This document shows positions 1-8,100 of a stretch of 64,000 bases of DNA, piece after piece. The translations under genes and the position numbers were made by a program. The stretch lies in the NCBI GenBank assembly GCA_037139095.1, contig JBAXHD010000006.1, forward strand, positions 1 through 64,000. Direction: 5' to 3'. Under the pieces are notes generated by a model, which was not told the DNA's origin, did no database searches, and saw nothing but the letters and a program-made list of their open reading frames with translations. Source of the DNA: WLMZ01 sp037139095. GTDB lineage: Bacteria; Actinomycetota; Acidimicrobiia; Acidimicrobiales; Ilumatobacteraceae. Position 1 is the stretch's first letter. The number at the start of each line of letters is the position of its first letter.

Positions 1-133
1 TCGCCATAGCCATAGGTCCCAGCCTGATGAGCTCACGAGCCCCACGAGTACAGTCGCAGCCGTGGCCGAGCATCTTGAATCCCAACTTGGCGTCGATCGC
101 AACGGACGCCTCGTGAAGGAGACATCATTGTGA
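1..133 (+). CDS. C-terminal end of an unidentified protein (partial, cut by window edge)
   Basis: The frame with codons at positions 2, 5, 8 and so on is open for 43 codons and ends with TGA at 131-133. The last residues read VDRNGRLVKETSL. Its stop overlaps the GTG start of the next gene in a GTGA arrangement, and the next gene's ribosome binding site (GAAGGAG, about 115-121) lies inside it. This is the layout of two coupled genes in one operon, and it recurs across the window. Too little protein is visible to name a family. That it is coding is inferred from the open frame and the overlap. Confidence 0.55.
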   Translation, partial: RHSHRSQPDELTSPTSTVAAVAEHLESQLGVDRNGRLVKETSL

Positions 134-855
134 GCGACATGCCCGCTGAGTGGTCGGTGACAGCACAGAATCTGCCCGAGCACGCGCGCAATCCCATCCA
201 CACCGATGAAGGTGCTCAGGCAGCCGGCTTCGCACGTGCACTCGTCGCGGGCGTCACCACATATGCGTATCTCACTCATCCGGTGGTTGCTGCGTGGGGC
301 CTCGAATGGGTTCGCAGCGGCGGCGGAGAAGTTCGATTTCGGCGCCCAGTGTTTGCTCATGATCACCTGCGCTGCACGCCGGTTGTCGATGCCGACTCAG
401 TATCGATTCACGCGATCACCGATGAGCCCGATCAACCCCGAGCAATATTTCAGGTTGCGCGCCACGGCGGTGCCCCTGCCGCAATGCGACCCGGAGAAGC
501 GTTGACCGACAGGCATATTCCCCTCGACGGCGAGTGGGGCTCCGACTATGGCTCACGCGCTGGCGACGACTTTGCGCTCTTCGCTCAACACGGCATCGTG
601 CATCCAGCCGTATGGCCAGCCCTCGCCAACCAGGTGGTGCACACCTCGGTAGCGCGCGGCAGTTGGATTCATACGCGCAGCATCGTGCGGCATCATGCCC
701 TCGCCCGCGCTGGCGCTATCGCCGACGTGAGCGCCGTGGTGGTGCGTCGCTTTCAGTCGCACGGCGAACGTGCGGTGCTCGACGTTCAGATCAGTGTCGA
801 AGGCGTGTTAGTAGCCACGCTTGAGCACGAGGCGATTGTCGCTCTGCCACAGTGA
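130..855 (+). CDS. MaoC-like double-hotdog protein
   Basis: The 241-residue protein starts at GTG 130, with GAAGGAG about 8 bases upstream. Residues 21-26 read NPIHTD, which fits the N/D-x-x-H-x-D active-site pattern of MaoC / R-specific enoyl-CoA hydratases, and it is followed by a GFARALVAG helix typical of the hotdog fold. A second region (about 150-241) with a VVHTSVARGSWIHTRS stretch and paired beta strands looks like the second hotdog. Such proteins hydrate enoyl-CoA thioesters or bind acyl-CoA in the cytosol. It is probably co-transcribed with the gene cut by the left edge. The fold is well supported; the substrate is unknown. Confidence 0.65.
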   Translation: MSDMPAEWSVTAQNLPEHARNPIHTDEGAQAAGFARALVAGVTTYAYLTHPVVAAWGLEWVRSGGGEVRFRRPVFAHDHLRCTPVVDADSVSIHAITDEPDQPRAIFQVARHGGAPAAMRPGEALTDRHIPLDGEWGSDYGSRAGDDFALFAQHGIVHPAVWPALANQVVHTSVARGSWIHTRSIVRHHALARAGAIADVSAVVVRRFQSHGERAVLDVQISVEGVLVATLEHEAIVALPQ

Positions 856-867
856 ACGTGGCAGAGC
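841..867. terminator. Perfect 10-bp hairpin between convergent genes
   Basis: GCTCTGCCAC (841-850) pairs exactly with GTGGCAGAGC (858-867) around a 7-base loop. The TGA stop of the upstream gene (853-855) lies in the loop. There is no clear T tract. It sits between genes ending at 855 and 888 on opposite strands, so it could serve both. Confidence 0.6.
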
Positions 868-887
868 GAGCATCTGCGATCTAGCGA

Positions 888-1397
888 TCACTTGATGTGG
901 AAGACGTGCTTCCATGTGCCGTCGGCGAGATGCACTGACTCAACCCAGCCGGTGGCGCCTGCGTACTTGCCGGAGCCGCCAGCAATCGTGCGAATTGTCG
1001 ATGACGACACCTTCAACACGGCGCCCTTACCTGGATACAGGCCCATGCCTTGAAGCACCAACTGATCGGCGCTTGTGTCGAAGGTGAACACTGCGGTCAT
1101 CATCCGAGCCTGCACATCTTTGGCTGTCACATCGATACCGGTGGTGGTCATAATCCAATCGGTGCGCACAACTTTTCCGTCGGCGGTCTTCCCGTCAAAA
1201 TGCCAGATGCGCTGATCGCCCACCGAGGTACCTGGGTCGCCAAGGTCCACCACCGTTGGGGTTGGAACCTCGGGATGGGTAACGGTGACAACAGTGCCGC
1301 TGCTTGAACAGCCGGCAAGCGATCCGACCAACACGACTGCGACGAGAGCCGACGCCGCCCGGGTCGAGCACTTTGACAAAAATGAAACCTTGGTCAC
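888..1397 (-). CDS. Lipoprotein with allene-oxide-cyclase-like barrel
   Basis: The 169-aa protein starts at GTG 1397 and has a lipoprotein signal peptide: basic N-terminus, hydrophobic stretch ALVAVVLVGS and lipobox LAGC (Cys about residue 29), followed by SSSG. The C-terminal half contains GGSGKYAGATGWVES and then a WKHVFHI strand. This pattern resembles the AOC/dirigent-like eight-stranded barrel domain found in bacterial secreted proteins. The mature protein would be anchored to the outer face of the membrane. The function is unknown, and the barrel assignment rests on the GSGKYAGA-type motif alone. Confidence 0.6.
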   Translation of the reverse strand: MTKVSFLSKCSTRAASALVAVVLVGSLAGCSSSGTVVTVTHPEVPTPTVVDLGDPGTSVGDQRIWHFDGKTADGKVVRTDWIMTTTGIDVTAKDVQARMMTAVFTFDTSADQLVLQGMGLYPGKGAVLKVSSSTIRTIAGGSGKYAGATGWVESVHLADGTWKHVFHIK

Positions 1398-1530
1398 TGC
1401 ATGGCCCTTTCAAAAGCGCTGCTGAATTGCGCTTGACCCTAACGCACCGAGCGAACGCACCTACTCATCGAGAAGGCGAAGCGATTGCGGTCGAGGCCGT
1501 GATTCGCATACCATCACGCAAAACCGACAG

Positions 1531-1989
1531 ATGCGAGATGCCATGCCCGAGCCAATCATTCTCCCGTTAGAAGAGCGGCCACGTGCTCTCAACGTTGCGG
1601 GCTTCCACATCACTGTGCTTGCATCCGATGCGCAAACCAACGGCTACGAGGTCTTTCTGCAGACCGGCGCCGAGGGCACGGGATCCAGCCCTCATCAGCA
1701 CCCGTGGGACGAGTCGTTCTACGTAGTGAGTGGTGAAATCAGATGCGCAATCGACGACATCGAGACTGTCGCTGTGGCGGGCACCTTTGTGCACATTCCC
1801 GGTGGCTCAACGCATTGGTACAAGTTCGGCGCTGGCGGAGCTGAGATCGTCTCGATGACATCCCCGGGCAATGCTTCGCGGATGTACACCGACTTCGATA
1901 GCGAGTCCTTGTCGGAGAACCCCGATCGCACGCGGTTCGCAGAGCTGTCGGCCAGGCATGGCCAACACGTGGCCGCTCCGAATCCGTGA
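1531..1989 (+). CDS. Cupin-domain protein
   Basis: This small single-domain cupin has 152 aa from ATG 1531, or 148 aa from ATG 1543; neither start has a strong ribosome binding site. Motif 1 is PHQHPWDESFYVVSG (His, His, Glu metal ligands) and motif 2 is GTFVHIPGGSTHWY. Cupins of this size are mononuclear metal enzymes or ligand-binding proteins. The substrate cannot be read from the sequence. It lies alone, convergent with msrB, with only 7 bases between the stops. Confidence 0.75.
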   Translation: MRDAMPEPIILPLEERPRALNVAGFHITVLASDAQTNGYEVFLQTGAEGTGSSPHQHPWDESFYVVSGEIRCAIDDIETVAVAGTFVHIPGGSTHWYKFGAGGAEIVSMTSPGNASRMYTDFDSESLSENPDRTRFAELSARHGQHVAAPNP

Positions 1990-1996
1990 ATCTCAA

Positions 1997-2395
1997 TCAG
2001 TCGGCATCAGCCACTAGGTCGAGCGCCAAGCTGTTCATGCAGTAGCGCTGACCGGTGGGCTGCGGACCATCGGGAAACAAATGCCCAAGGTGCGAGCCAC
2101 AACGCCGGCAACGAACCTCGGTGCGCACCATTCCATGGCTGTTGTCGTCGATGAGTTCTACGGCATCGTCGGCCTTGGCGGTGTAGAAGCTCGGCCAACC
2201 GCTACCCGACTCATACTTGGTCTTCGAGTCGAAGAGCTCTGCGGCGCAACCAGCGCAGCGATACGTGCCATCGGAGTGTTCGTCTACGTACTTGCCAGTC
2301 CAAGCACGCTCGGTGCCTGCGTTACGTAACACCTGGTACTGATCAGGGGTGAGCGTTGCTCGCCACTCGGCATCGGTGCGTTCGATCTCGGGCAT
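1997..2395 (-). CDS. msrB: Peptide-methionine (R)-S-oxide reductase
   Basis: The protein reduces methionine-R-sulfoxide in oxidised proteins, using thioredoxin as electron donor. The 132-aa length is normal for a stand-alone MsrB. Visible signatures are two zinc-binding CxxC pairs (CAGC about residue 47 and CRRC about residue 96), the substrate-pocket segment ESGSGWPSF, the GSHLGHLFPDGP loop and the catalytic RYCMNS motif near the C-terminus with Cys as nucleophile. A DUF6204 gene lies 66 bp upstream on the same strand. Confidence 0.95.
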   Translation of the reverse strand: MPEIERTDAEWRATLTPDQYQVLRNAGTERAWTGKYVDEHSDGTYRCAGCAAELFDSKTKYESGSGWPSFYTAKADDAVELIDDNSHGMVRTEVRCRRCGSHLGHLFPDGPQPTGQRYCMNSLALDLVADAD

Positions 2396-2461
2396 GATGG
2401 ATCCTTGCTGTAGTTACGTTGCCCGATTGTAGGTGTACGGCCTCAGGCGATGCCACGGCGA

Positions 2462-2815
2462 TCAGCTGTGACCGCCAAGACGCGGATCAGCCCACATCGC
2501 CGACATATCAACCAGCGTCACTTTCAGGTCGCGAAAGCCGAATCCCATCGTGCGCAGGAAGCCCTCTGTCTCGGCCAGGGCATGCACATGAGCCGCCGTC
2601 TCAGGGTCGTCGCCGCCCACCCGCACCTCGTAGCGAAAGTTGAAGAAGTCGATGCGCTTGTCATAGGTGAACGTGCCTTCGGCTGTGTAGCCCGACTTCA
2701 TGATGTCGTGTTCGTCCACGCTGCCCACGAGATAGCTGCGCGCCTTCGAGGAGAGGTCGAGAAATCGACCCCTCACCGTGACCCGAAATACTCGTTCAGC
2801 CGAGCCGTCTTGCAT
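2462..2815 (-). CDS. DUF6204 family protein
   Basis: The 117-aa protein starts at ATG 2815. The frame stays open further upstream, but that extension is low-complexity and antisense to the neighbouring YkgJ gene, so the short start is preferred. The sequence (RVTVRGRFLDLS near the start, EGTFTYDKRIDFFNFRYEV in the middle, GFRDLKVTLVDM near the end) matches what I recall of the small actinobacterial DUF6204 family, whose function is unknown. It is divergent from the YkgJ gene with only 25 bp between starts, so the promoters must overlap. Confidence 0.65.
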   Translation of the reverse strand: MQDGSAERVFRVTVRGRFLDLSSKARSYLVGSVDEHDIMKSGYTAEGTFTYDKRIDFFNFRYEVRVGGDDPETAAHVHALAETEGFLRTMGFGFRDLKVTLVDMSAMWADPRLGGHS

Positions 2816-2840
2816 GCCCGCAGCGTAATCTGATCGGGCA

Positions 2841-3422
2841 ATGACTGGCCGAGACCCCACTACCGACACCGCGCACGACGCAGGCGATTTCGCCGAGTGG
2901 CTTGTCGAAATTCGTGGAGCGATTCGCGGCGAGAACACGTCAGATGTTCCATGCGGCGACTGCACAGCGTGTTGCACGGCATCGCAGTTCATCCACATTG
3001 CACCCGACGAATCCGACGCGTTGGCACACATTCCGTCGGCCCTGTTGTTTCCCGCTCCACGCCTACCACGCGGACATGTGCTCATGGGGTACAACGAGCG
3101 CGGCCAATGCCCGATGCTGATCGACAACCACTGCTCGATCTACGAACATCGCCCGCGCACGTGCCGCACCTACGACTGCCGCGTGTTTGCGGCCACCGAC
3201 CTGAAGCCCGACGAGCACGACGATGACAAGATTCTGATTGCGCAGCAGGTGCGGCGTTGGCGCTTCACTTTCGCCACGCAAGCCGACCGCGACACGTACG
3301 ACGCACTGTGCGTAACAGCCAATCGTTTACGCCTGAATCCCAGCGAGTTACCGCACGGAATCAGTCCAACGAACACCACACAGATCGCGATTCACGCGAT
3401 CGAGACCAACGACGCCCAATGA
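2841..3422 (+). CDS. YkgJ-family cysteine-cluster protein
   Basis: The 193-aa protein has the family cysteine pattern: CGDCTACC at about residues 38-45, then QCPML, HCSIYEHRPRTCRTYDC at about 116-132. Eight or more conserved cysteines suggest a zinc or iron-sulfur site, as proposed for the family. The molecular role is not established. It is divergent from DUF6204, and its stop codon is part of the hairpin at 3420-3449. Confidence 0.8.
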   Translation: MTGRDPTTDTAHDAGDFAEWLVEIRGAIRGENTSDVPCGDCTACCTASQFIHIAPDESDALAHIPSALLFPAPRLPRGHVLMGYNERGQCPMLIDNHCSIYEHRPRTCRTYDCRVFAATDLKPDEHDDDKILIAQQVRRWRFTFATQADRDTYDALCVTANRLRLNPSELPHGISPTNTTQIAIHAIETNDAQ

Positions 3423-3449
3423 TTGCGGCGGTCTAGTCCGCAGCAATCA
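3420..3449. terminator. Bidirectional hairpin holding both convergent stops
   Basis: TGATTGC (3420-3426) pairs with GCAATCA (3443-3449), and GCGG (3428-3431) pairs with CCGC (3438-3441), with one G/A mismatch and a TCTAGT loop. The TGA of the plus-strand gene opens the stem. The TAG stop of the minus-strand gene (3433-3435) lies in the loop. Confidence 0.6.
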
Positions 3450-4449
3450 GCCCGGGCACATCATGGCGATATACCCCAACGTCGAGATAGTGGCGCAGCT
3501 TGGTCACAGTGTTCGCAAGATATCTCGGCACGAGATCTCGAAACTCGGCGTTGCTGCTCGCAATCACATCGTTGAGCAACACAAGGTTGCGCGCTGCCAA
3601 CATCGCCTCGAATTGATCAGCGGTAAAGGCGGGCAACTCGCGGACCTGTTGATAGCCCTCGAGCAAGGCGGCCTCAAGGACGTGGTCATCGCGCAAGTAG
3701 TACGCCGCAATCGCCAAGTCTTGGGCCGGCACGCCAATGCCACAGTCATCGAAGTCGAACACGGCGAGGCGCCCCCGATTCCACTTGAGGTTGGCCGAAT
3801 GCAGATCGGCGTGAAGCACATGGCGCCGCGCACCGTGTACGAGCGACTCGATGTGCGACTGCGCAAGAGTGAATGCGGCATCGATGACGCTGCGCTCAGC
3901 AGTACCAATGAGCGGATGCTCACTGGTGAGATTGTTTGCGGTACTCATCAGCACCGAATCGATAGCCGGCAGTTCGGCGCCATCAGGCAATGCCCATTGC
4001 TCGCCGTGGGCGTGCAGCGCTGCGGCAGCACGACCGACTGCGAGCATCCGCGGCGCCGTGATTGAGTCCTCAAGATCGGGACCCGACAACCAGCTGAACA
4101 ACACGGCTGGCACCTCGCGGCCAAGGTCTGCCGCGTACACACTGGTGCACAGATCGCCGGCCACGTTGGGTTGAGGAACCGGCACGCGCAGGTCGGTATC
4201 GATCGACAGTGCAGCGAGCCACGAAAGCTCGCCAGCCACATTGGCAAACGAACGGTTGCCACTGACATTGAGTCGCAGCGCATACCGGCGGCCGTCGGTG
4301 GTATCGACGCGAAAAGTTGTGTTGTAGCCGTGGTAGATCAGCCGAAGGCGCGTCAGATCTATGGAATAGCTACGAAGTGCGTTGAGCGCAACGGACCGAA
4401 GCCGCAGCACCTGAGATTGTGCCGAGAGTTCGTGGAAATGACGAACCAT
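3433..4449 (-). CDS. APH-family phosphotransferase (kinase-like fold)
   Basis: The 338-aa protein has the aminoglycoside-phosphotransferase / homoserine-kinase-II type fold. HADLHSANLKW is the Brenner-type catalytic loop (catalytic Asp) and AVFDFDDCG is the metal-binding DxD segment. The N-terminal lobe has a YHGYNTTFRVDTTDGRRYALRLN nucleotide-binding region. Such proteins phosphorylate small hydroxylated substrates, and some act on protein (SrkA). The substrate is not evident, and the gene need not confer drug resistance. It lies 11 bp downstream of a small basic-protein gene on the same strand. Confidence 0.8.
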   Translation of the reverse strand: MVRHFHELSAQSQVLRLRSVALNALRSYSIDLTRLRLIYHGYNTTFRVDTTDGRRYALRLNVSGNRSFANVAGELSWLAALSIDTDLRVPVPQPNVAGDLCTSVYAADLGREVPAVLFSWLSGPDLEDSITAPRMLAVGRAAAALHAHGEQWALPDGAELPAIDSVLMSTANNLTSEHPLIGTAERSVIDAAFTLAQSHIESLVHGARRHVLHADLHSANLKWNRGRLAVFDFDDCGIGVPAQDLAIAAYYLRDDHVLEAALLEGYQQVRELPAFTADQFEAMLAARNLVLLNDVIASSNAEFRDLVPRYLANTVTKLRHYLDVGVYRHDVPGLIAAD

Positions 4450-4460
4450 CGGGACTGCGC

Positions 4461-4778
4461 CTAGAAACGACGGTCGTTGGTCTTCTTCTTTGGCGGAGCC
4501 TTAAACGGGGCCTCGATCAGTGCCTCAAAGGCGGCATCGTCGGGCTGCTTTGGCTCATTGAGCTTCTGCAAGTAGACCTTCAGCGCTGCGCGGGCCGGGG
4601 CAACCTGGTCGCCCTTGGCGCCAACCGAGCGAGCGAGCGCATCTTTGGCCTTGACCACGCGGTCTTTACGTGTGGCTTTCTCCTCTTCGGAGATTGCACG
4701 CTTGGGCTTGTCAGCAGCGGGGGCGTTGCGACGAGCTTCCATTTCCTGCAGCGGTGTGAGCTTCGGGGCCATAGCCAT
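4461..4778 (-). CDS. Small Lys/Ala-rich protein of unknown function
   Basis: The 105-aa protein starts at ATG 4778, with AAGGA about 9 bases upstream; the ATG at 4772 is an alternative. It is hydrophilic and strongly charged, with a Lys/Ala-rich central helix region and a basic tail ending in KAPPKKKTNDRRF. There is no signal peptide or membrane segment. The composition suggests a nucleic-acid-associated or ribosome-associated protein, but no family is recognised. It probably shares an operon with the phosphotransferase 11 bp downstream. Confidence 0.6.
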   Translation of the reverse strand: MAMAPKLTPLQEMEARRNAPAADKPKRAISEEEKATRKDRVVKAKDALARSVGAKGDQVAPARAALKVYLQKLNEPKQPDDAAFEALIEAPFKAPPKKKTNDRRF

Positions 4779-4878
4779 AGCACTAATCCTTCAGATCGGG
4801 TCTCAGCAAGATACCTGCTCAGTACGTCATTCCCCCATGCACGAATCGCGGTACACCATTTTGGGTGGGTACTAGCAC

Positions 4879-5089
4879 GGTCGTAGCGCATATCGCAGAT
4901 GCACCGATGGGTTGGACAGAGGTCTTACGACCTCAAATCAGACCAACACCTTCGCAAACCCTTATTCCGCAAGGGCTAGCGCGCAATTGCCCGTCGTGCG
5001 AGCGAGCGTGGGGGCATGTGCCGCATACCCCTCGGCAGCGCGAGACGTAAGACGATTGGCTCTCTTGTCCACACCCCCGGTCGTAGCGC
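4879..5089 (+). repeat. Repeated GGTCGTA elements (three sites)
   Basis: GGTCGTAGCGC occurs at 4879-4889 and again at 5079-5089, exactly 200 bp apart in the same orientation. Between them, 4919-4934 is a perfect palindrome GAGGTC-TTAC-GACCTC, which contains the reverse half TACGACC. A paired TACGACC/GGTCGTA also occurs in front of the other giant secreted protein, at 40530-40555. These may be operator half-sites or RNA stems; this is inference. Confidence 0.45.
5011..5053 (+). promoter_or_regulatory. Leader element shared with the 40.5-kb giant gene
   Basis: A G-run (5010-5014) can pair with the CCCC of TACCCCTC (5026-5033), and CGTAAGAC follows 12 bases later (5046-5053). The leader at 40547-40590 has GGGGT...TACCCCTC and then CGTAGGAC 10 bases later. 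The two are similar in order and spacing, but the role (promoter, attenuator or RNA structure) is unknown. Confidence 0.35.
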
Positions 5090-5184
5090 TTAATGGCCAG
5101 TGCCCGCGAACTTTCTCGACCAAACCATCGAGAACTCCGCGTGTCGATTGCTACCAGGCACCCAAATCGAAATGAGAACCCCCA

Positions 5185-8100
5185 ATGATCACGCTGAAGA
5201 ATCACTCCTTCCTGCGCAAAGCCGTCGTGACTGTCGCTGTGCTCGTAACCGGACTCCCCCTCGCTGCGGCCCCCGTGCACGCAGTTGCCGTCTCCGGGAG
5301 TATCAGCGGCGAAATTGAGCGCATCACACTCAACGCGCCAGGCGACGTGTACGCCGGCGGCCAAATGGTGGTCGGCGGCCAAAACGTGATCATTCCTCGA
5401 AACCTGCTGTTGGATCTTCCGGCAAACCGCCTCACCCTGCAGCAACTGTTCGCACAAGCGCCTGCAGAATGCGTGACCAACCACGAAACGGGCCTCGCCA
5501 AGGCCGATCGTTGCAACCACACCGGCGCGGGCGGCATCGCCACGATGTCGGCTAACCGAGTCGCCACAGGCGACATCATCGTGGGCGACGCGCTCATCGA
5601 AAAAGGTGCCGAACTGGTTCAGGGCAACATCAGCTACATCGACTACAGCGGCGGTTGGTTCATGGTGAACGGCCGCCAGGGCGACCCAACGACCGGCACC
5701 ATGGTTCGTCTCAACGACCCAACCTCGCGCCACACCATTCAGAGCGGTCCCGGCTGCGCCGCAGGATCTTCAAACTGCAGCGCCGACCCTCGCTTTGGTC
5801 TCGACACCGACAACTACACCAACGCCTTCACCTCTGGTTACCCGTTGTGCATCCCCAGCACCGTGACCGCAGGCCGCGCCACCACAGCGGTCATCACCGG
5901 CCTGCTGACCAACGCCGGCGCTAATGCAACCACCGGCGCAGGTGACCAGTTCTGCCCAACCACCAACCGGGTAAGCCCATCGGGACTTCCCTTGCGAATC
6001 GCTGCCGACTCACGCCGCATGGCGCCGATCATGATCGGCGACTCAATCACTGTGGACGGCAACTACGAAACAGTGAGCGGCGTCCACTTCCTATCGGCCT
6101 TCCGCTCAAGCGTTTCGTACGGCCTGCAGACATCTACTGGAGCCGGCCAGCCCGATTACATGTTCCTCAATGAAGCCCAAATCGATGCTCCTGGCTTCCA
6201 GAACCAGCGCGTTCGCGGCTTGTTCATCGGCTTCGCGACGCAGCCCACGCCCGACGTGCTCGGATGGAGCGTGCATTACGACCCAGTGTCGAACACGCCC
6301 CATGAGTTGCCACTGGCATCGACCAAGGGCTGCGAAGCCGCTGGCGGCATCGGCACCTGCGTTGGCTTTGGAATTGGCTTGTTCAAGATCCGCTACGACT
6401 CAGACTTCATCAAGCAGCCCACCAGCGCCAAGCTCTCACCATGTCTTCAGCTCAGGGCCGACCCACTCTTTGCAAACGCCTGCCCCGACCCAGCCAACAT
6501 GGCGGCAGAAGAGTTCGCCATTCTGAGCCCAATCCCCCACGAGATTCACTTCCGTACCCGTAAGAAGGTCAGCGATACGACCAACTCGTTGAAGTCGATC
6601 GACATCAAGGGCACCGAGTCAACCAACGGTCAGTACCTATTCCCATTCGGCGCAAACCTTGGCGGAATCGCCTTCCCCGAAGGCCTTGAGTTCAATCTCG
6701 ACCTCGCCAACGCCCCCTTCTCATTCGAAGGTATTCCGTGGAACCTCGACCGCCGCCTCAGCCCTGGTGGCTGTCAGGCGACTGGCGGCGTCTGCGAGTC
6801 AACACCACAGCCGCTGATTCCGTTCCCCTACTCAGAGCTTGATCCTCGCACCCTGGCTGCTGGCGCAATCGCCGCAGGTGGCGCCGTGCCAAGCAACCGT
6901 TACAACGATCCAATGTTCACCAGCGCTCAGCTCTCAACAGCCCAAGATCGCATTCTGAGCTACATCCCTAATGACACTGCAACGGTGTTCGGCGGCGACG
7001 CCTCAGTGCTCGCGTTGCCAACAGCCGCAGCAATTTCGCAGGGCATCACCCCGACCCCGGCGCTCACCCAGCCAAGCCCAGCGCTGTTGGGCTTTGATCC
7101 AAACTCAGGCCAAGTGGGCACGATGGTGCACGTGGGCGGCCTCGGCCTCGACACGGCTACTGCAGTCACGGTCAATGGCACAGCAGCAATGTTCAGCGTG
7201 ATTAGCGCTACCCGCCTCGACGTCTTGGTGCCAGTTGGCGCAACCATTGGCGCCGGCTCAATCGTGGTCACCTTGCCAAGCGGTGATCTCACCTCGACCA
7301 CGCAGTTCACAGTGGTTGCCAATCCATTGGCCCCAACAATCACCGGCTTCACCCCTGCCACGGGCGATACCGGCAGCGTGGTCACCATCACCGGCACCAA
7401 CTTCACCGGTGCGACAGCGGTCTCGTTCGGCGGCATTACCGCTGCCGCCAGCGTCAACCCAGCTGGCACGCAGATCACCACCAACATTCCGCTCACAGCG
7501 ACCGCTGGATCGGTGACCATCAGCGTGATTACGCCAAATGGAACTGCCGTTTCCGCAACCCAGTTGGCCGTCACCGTGCCACCGCCACCACCGCCTGCCA
7601 CAGCAGCCATCGCGTCGATTAACCCAGTGAGCTCGTCGGTCGGCTCCGTTGTCACCATCACCGGAACCGGATTCCTGGGCGCAACTCAGGTGAGCTTCAA
7701 CGGCACAACGACACCAGCCACTGTGGTGAACAGCACCACGATCACGGCAACCGTGCCCGCTGGGGCAACAACCGGCACCGTGACCATCATCTCGCCAAAC
7801 GGCACCGGCGCAGGCAAGGCGTTTACGGTGACCGCAGTAGCGGTGCCCACGGCAGTGGTGACCACACCGGTCAGCGCAGCCCAATCGAGCCTGGTCACCC
7901 TCAACGCCTCGGCGTCGACAAACGCCAGCAGCTTCGCTTGGACTCAACTCACCGGCCCAACGGTGGTGCTCGCCGGCGCTACGACTGCTCGACCATCGTT
8001 CACCATGCCAGCCCTGTTCCAGACCCTGACCTTCAGGGTCACAGTGACCAACCAGACGTTGACCTCGACAGCCACCGTCACGGTCACTGCAATTCCTGGC

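Larger units (their letters stand above)
4779..5184. other. 406-bp non-coding leader upstream of the 1062-aa secreted protein
   Basis: No convincing gene lies here; short frames in both directions lack start signals and known motifs. It contains two copies of GGTCGTAGCGC, one perfect GAGGTC-TTAC-GACCTC palindrome, and a GC hairpin region. Part is probably a long 5' untranslated region or a multi-site regulatory region of the downstream gene. The first ~30 bases also carry the promoter of the minus-strand gene at 4461-4778. Confidence 0.5.

Noticed and set aside
3433..4449. Aminoglycoside resistance gene
   Set aside because: Only the general kinase fold is shown. The family is broad, and nothing in the context (mobile element, resistance genes) supports drug resistance.
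4779..5184. Known riboswitch class in the leader of the 1062-aa protein
   Set aside because: Repeats and hairpins are present, but no arrangement matches a riboswitch consensus that I can recognise, so it is reported only as an unassigned regulatory leader.
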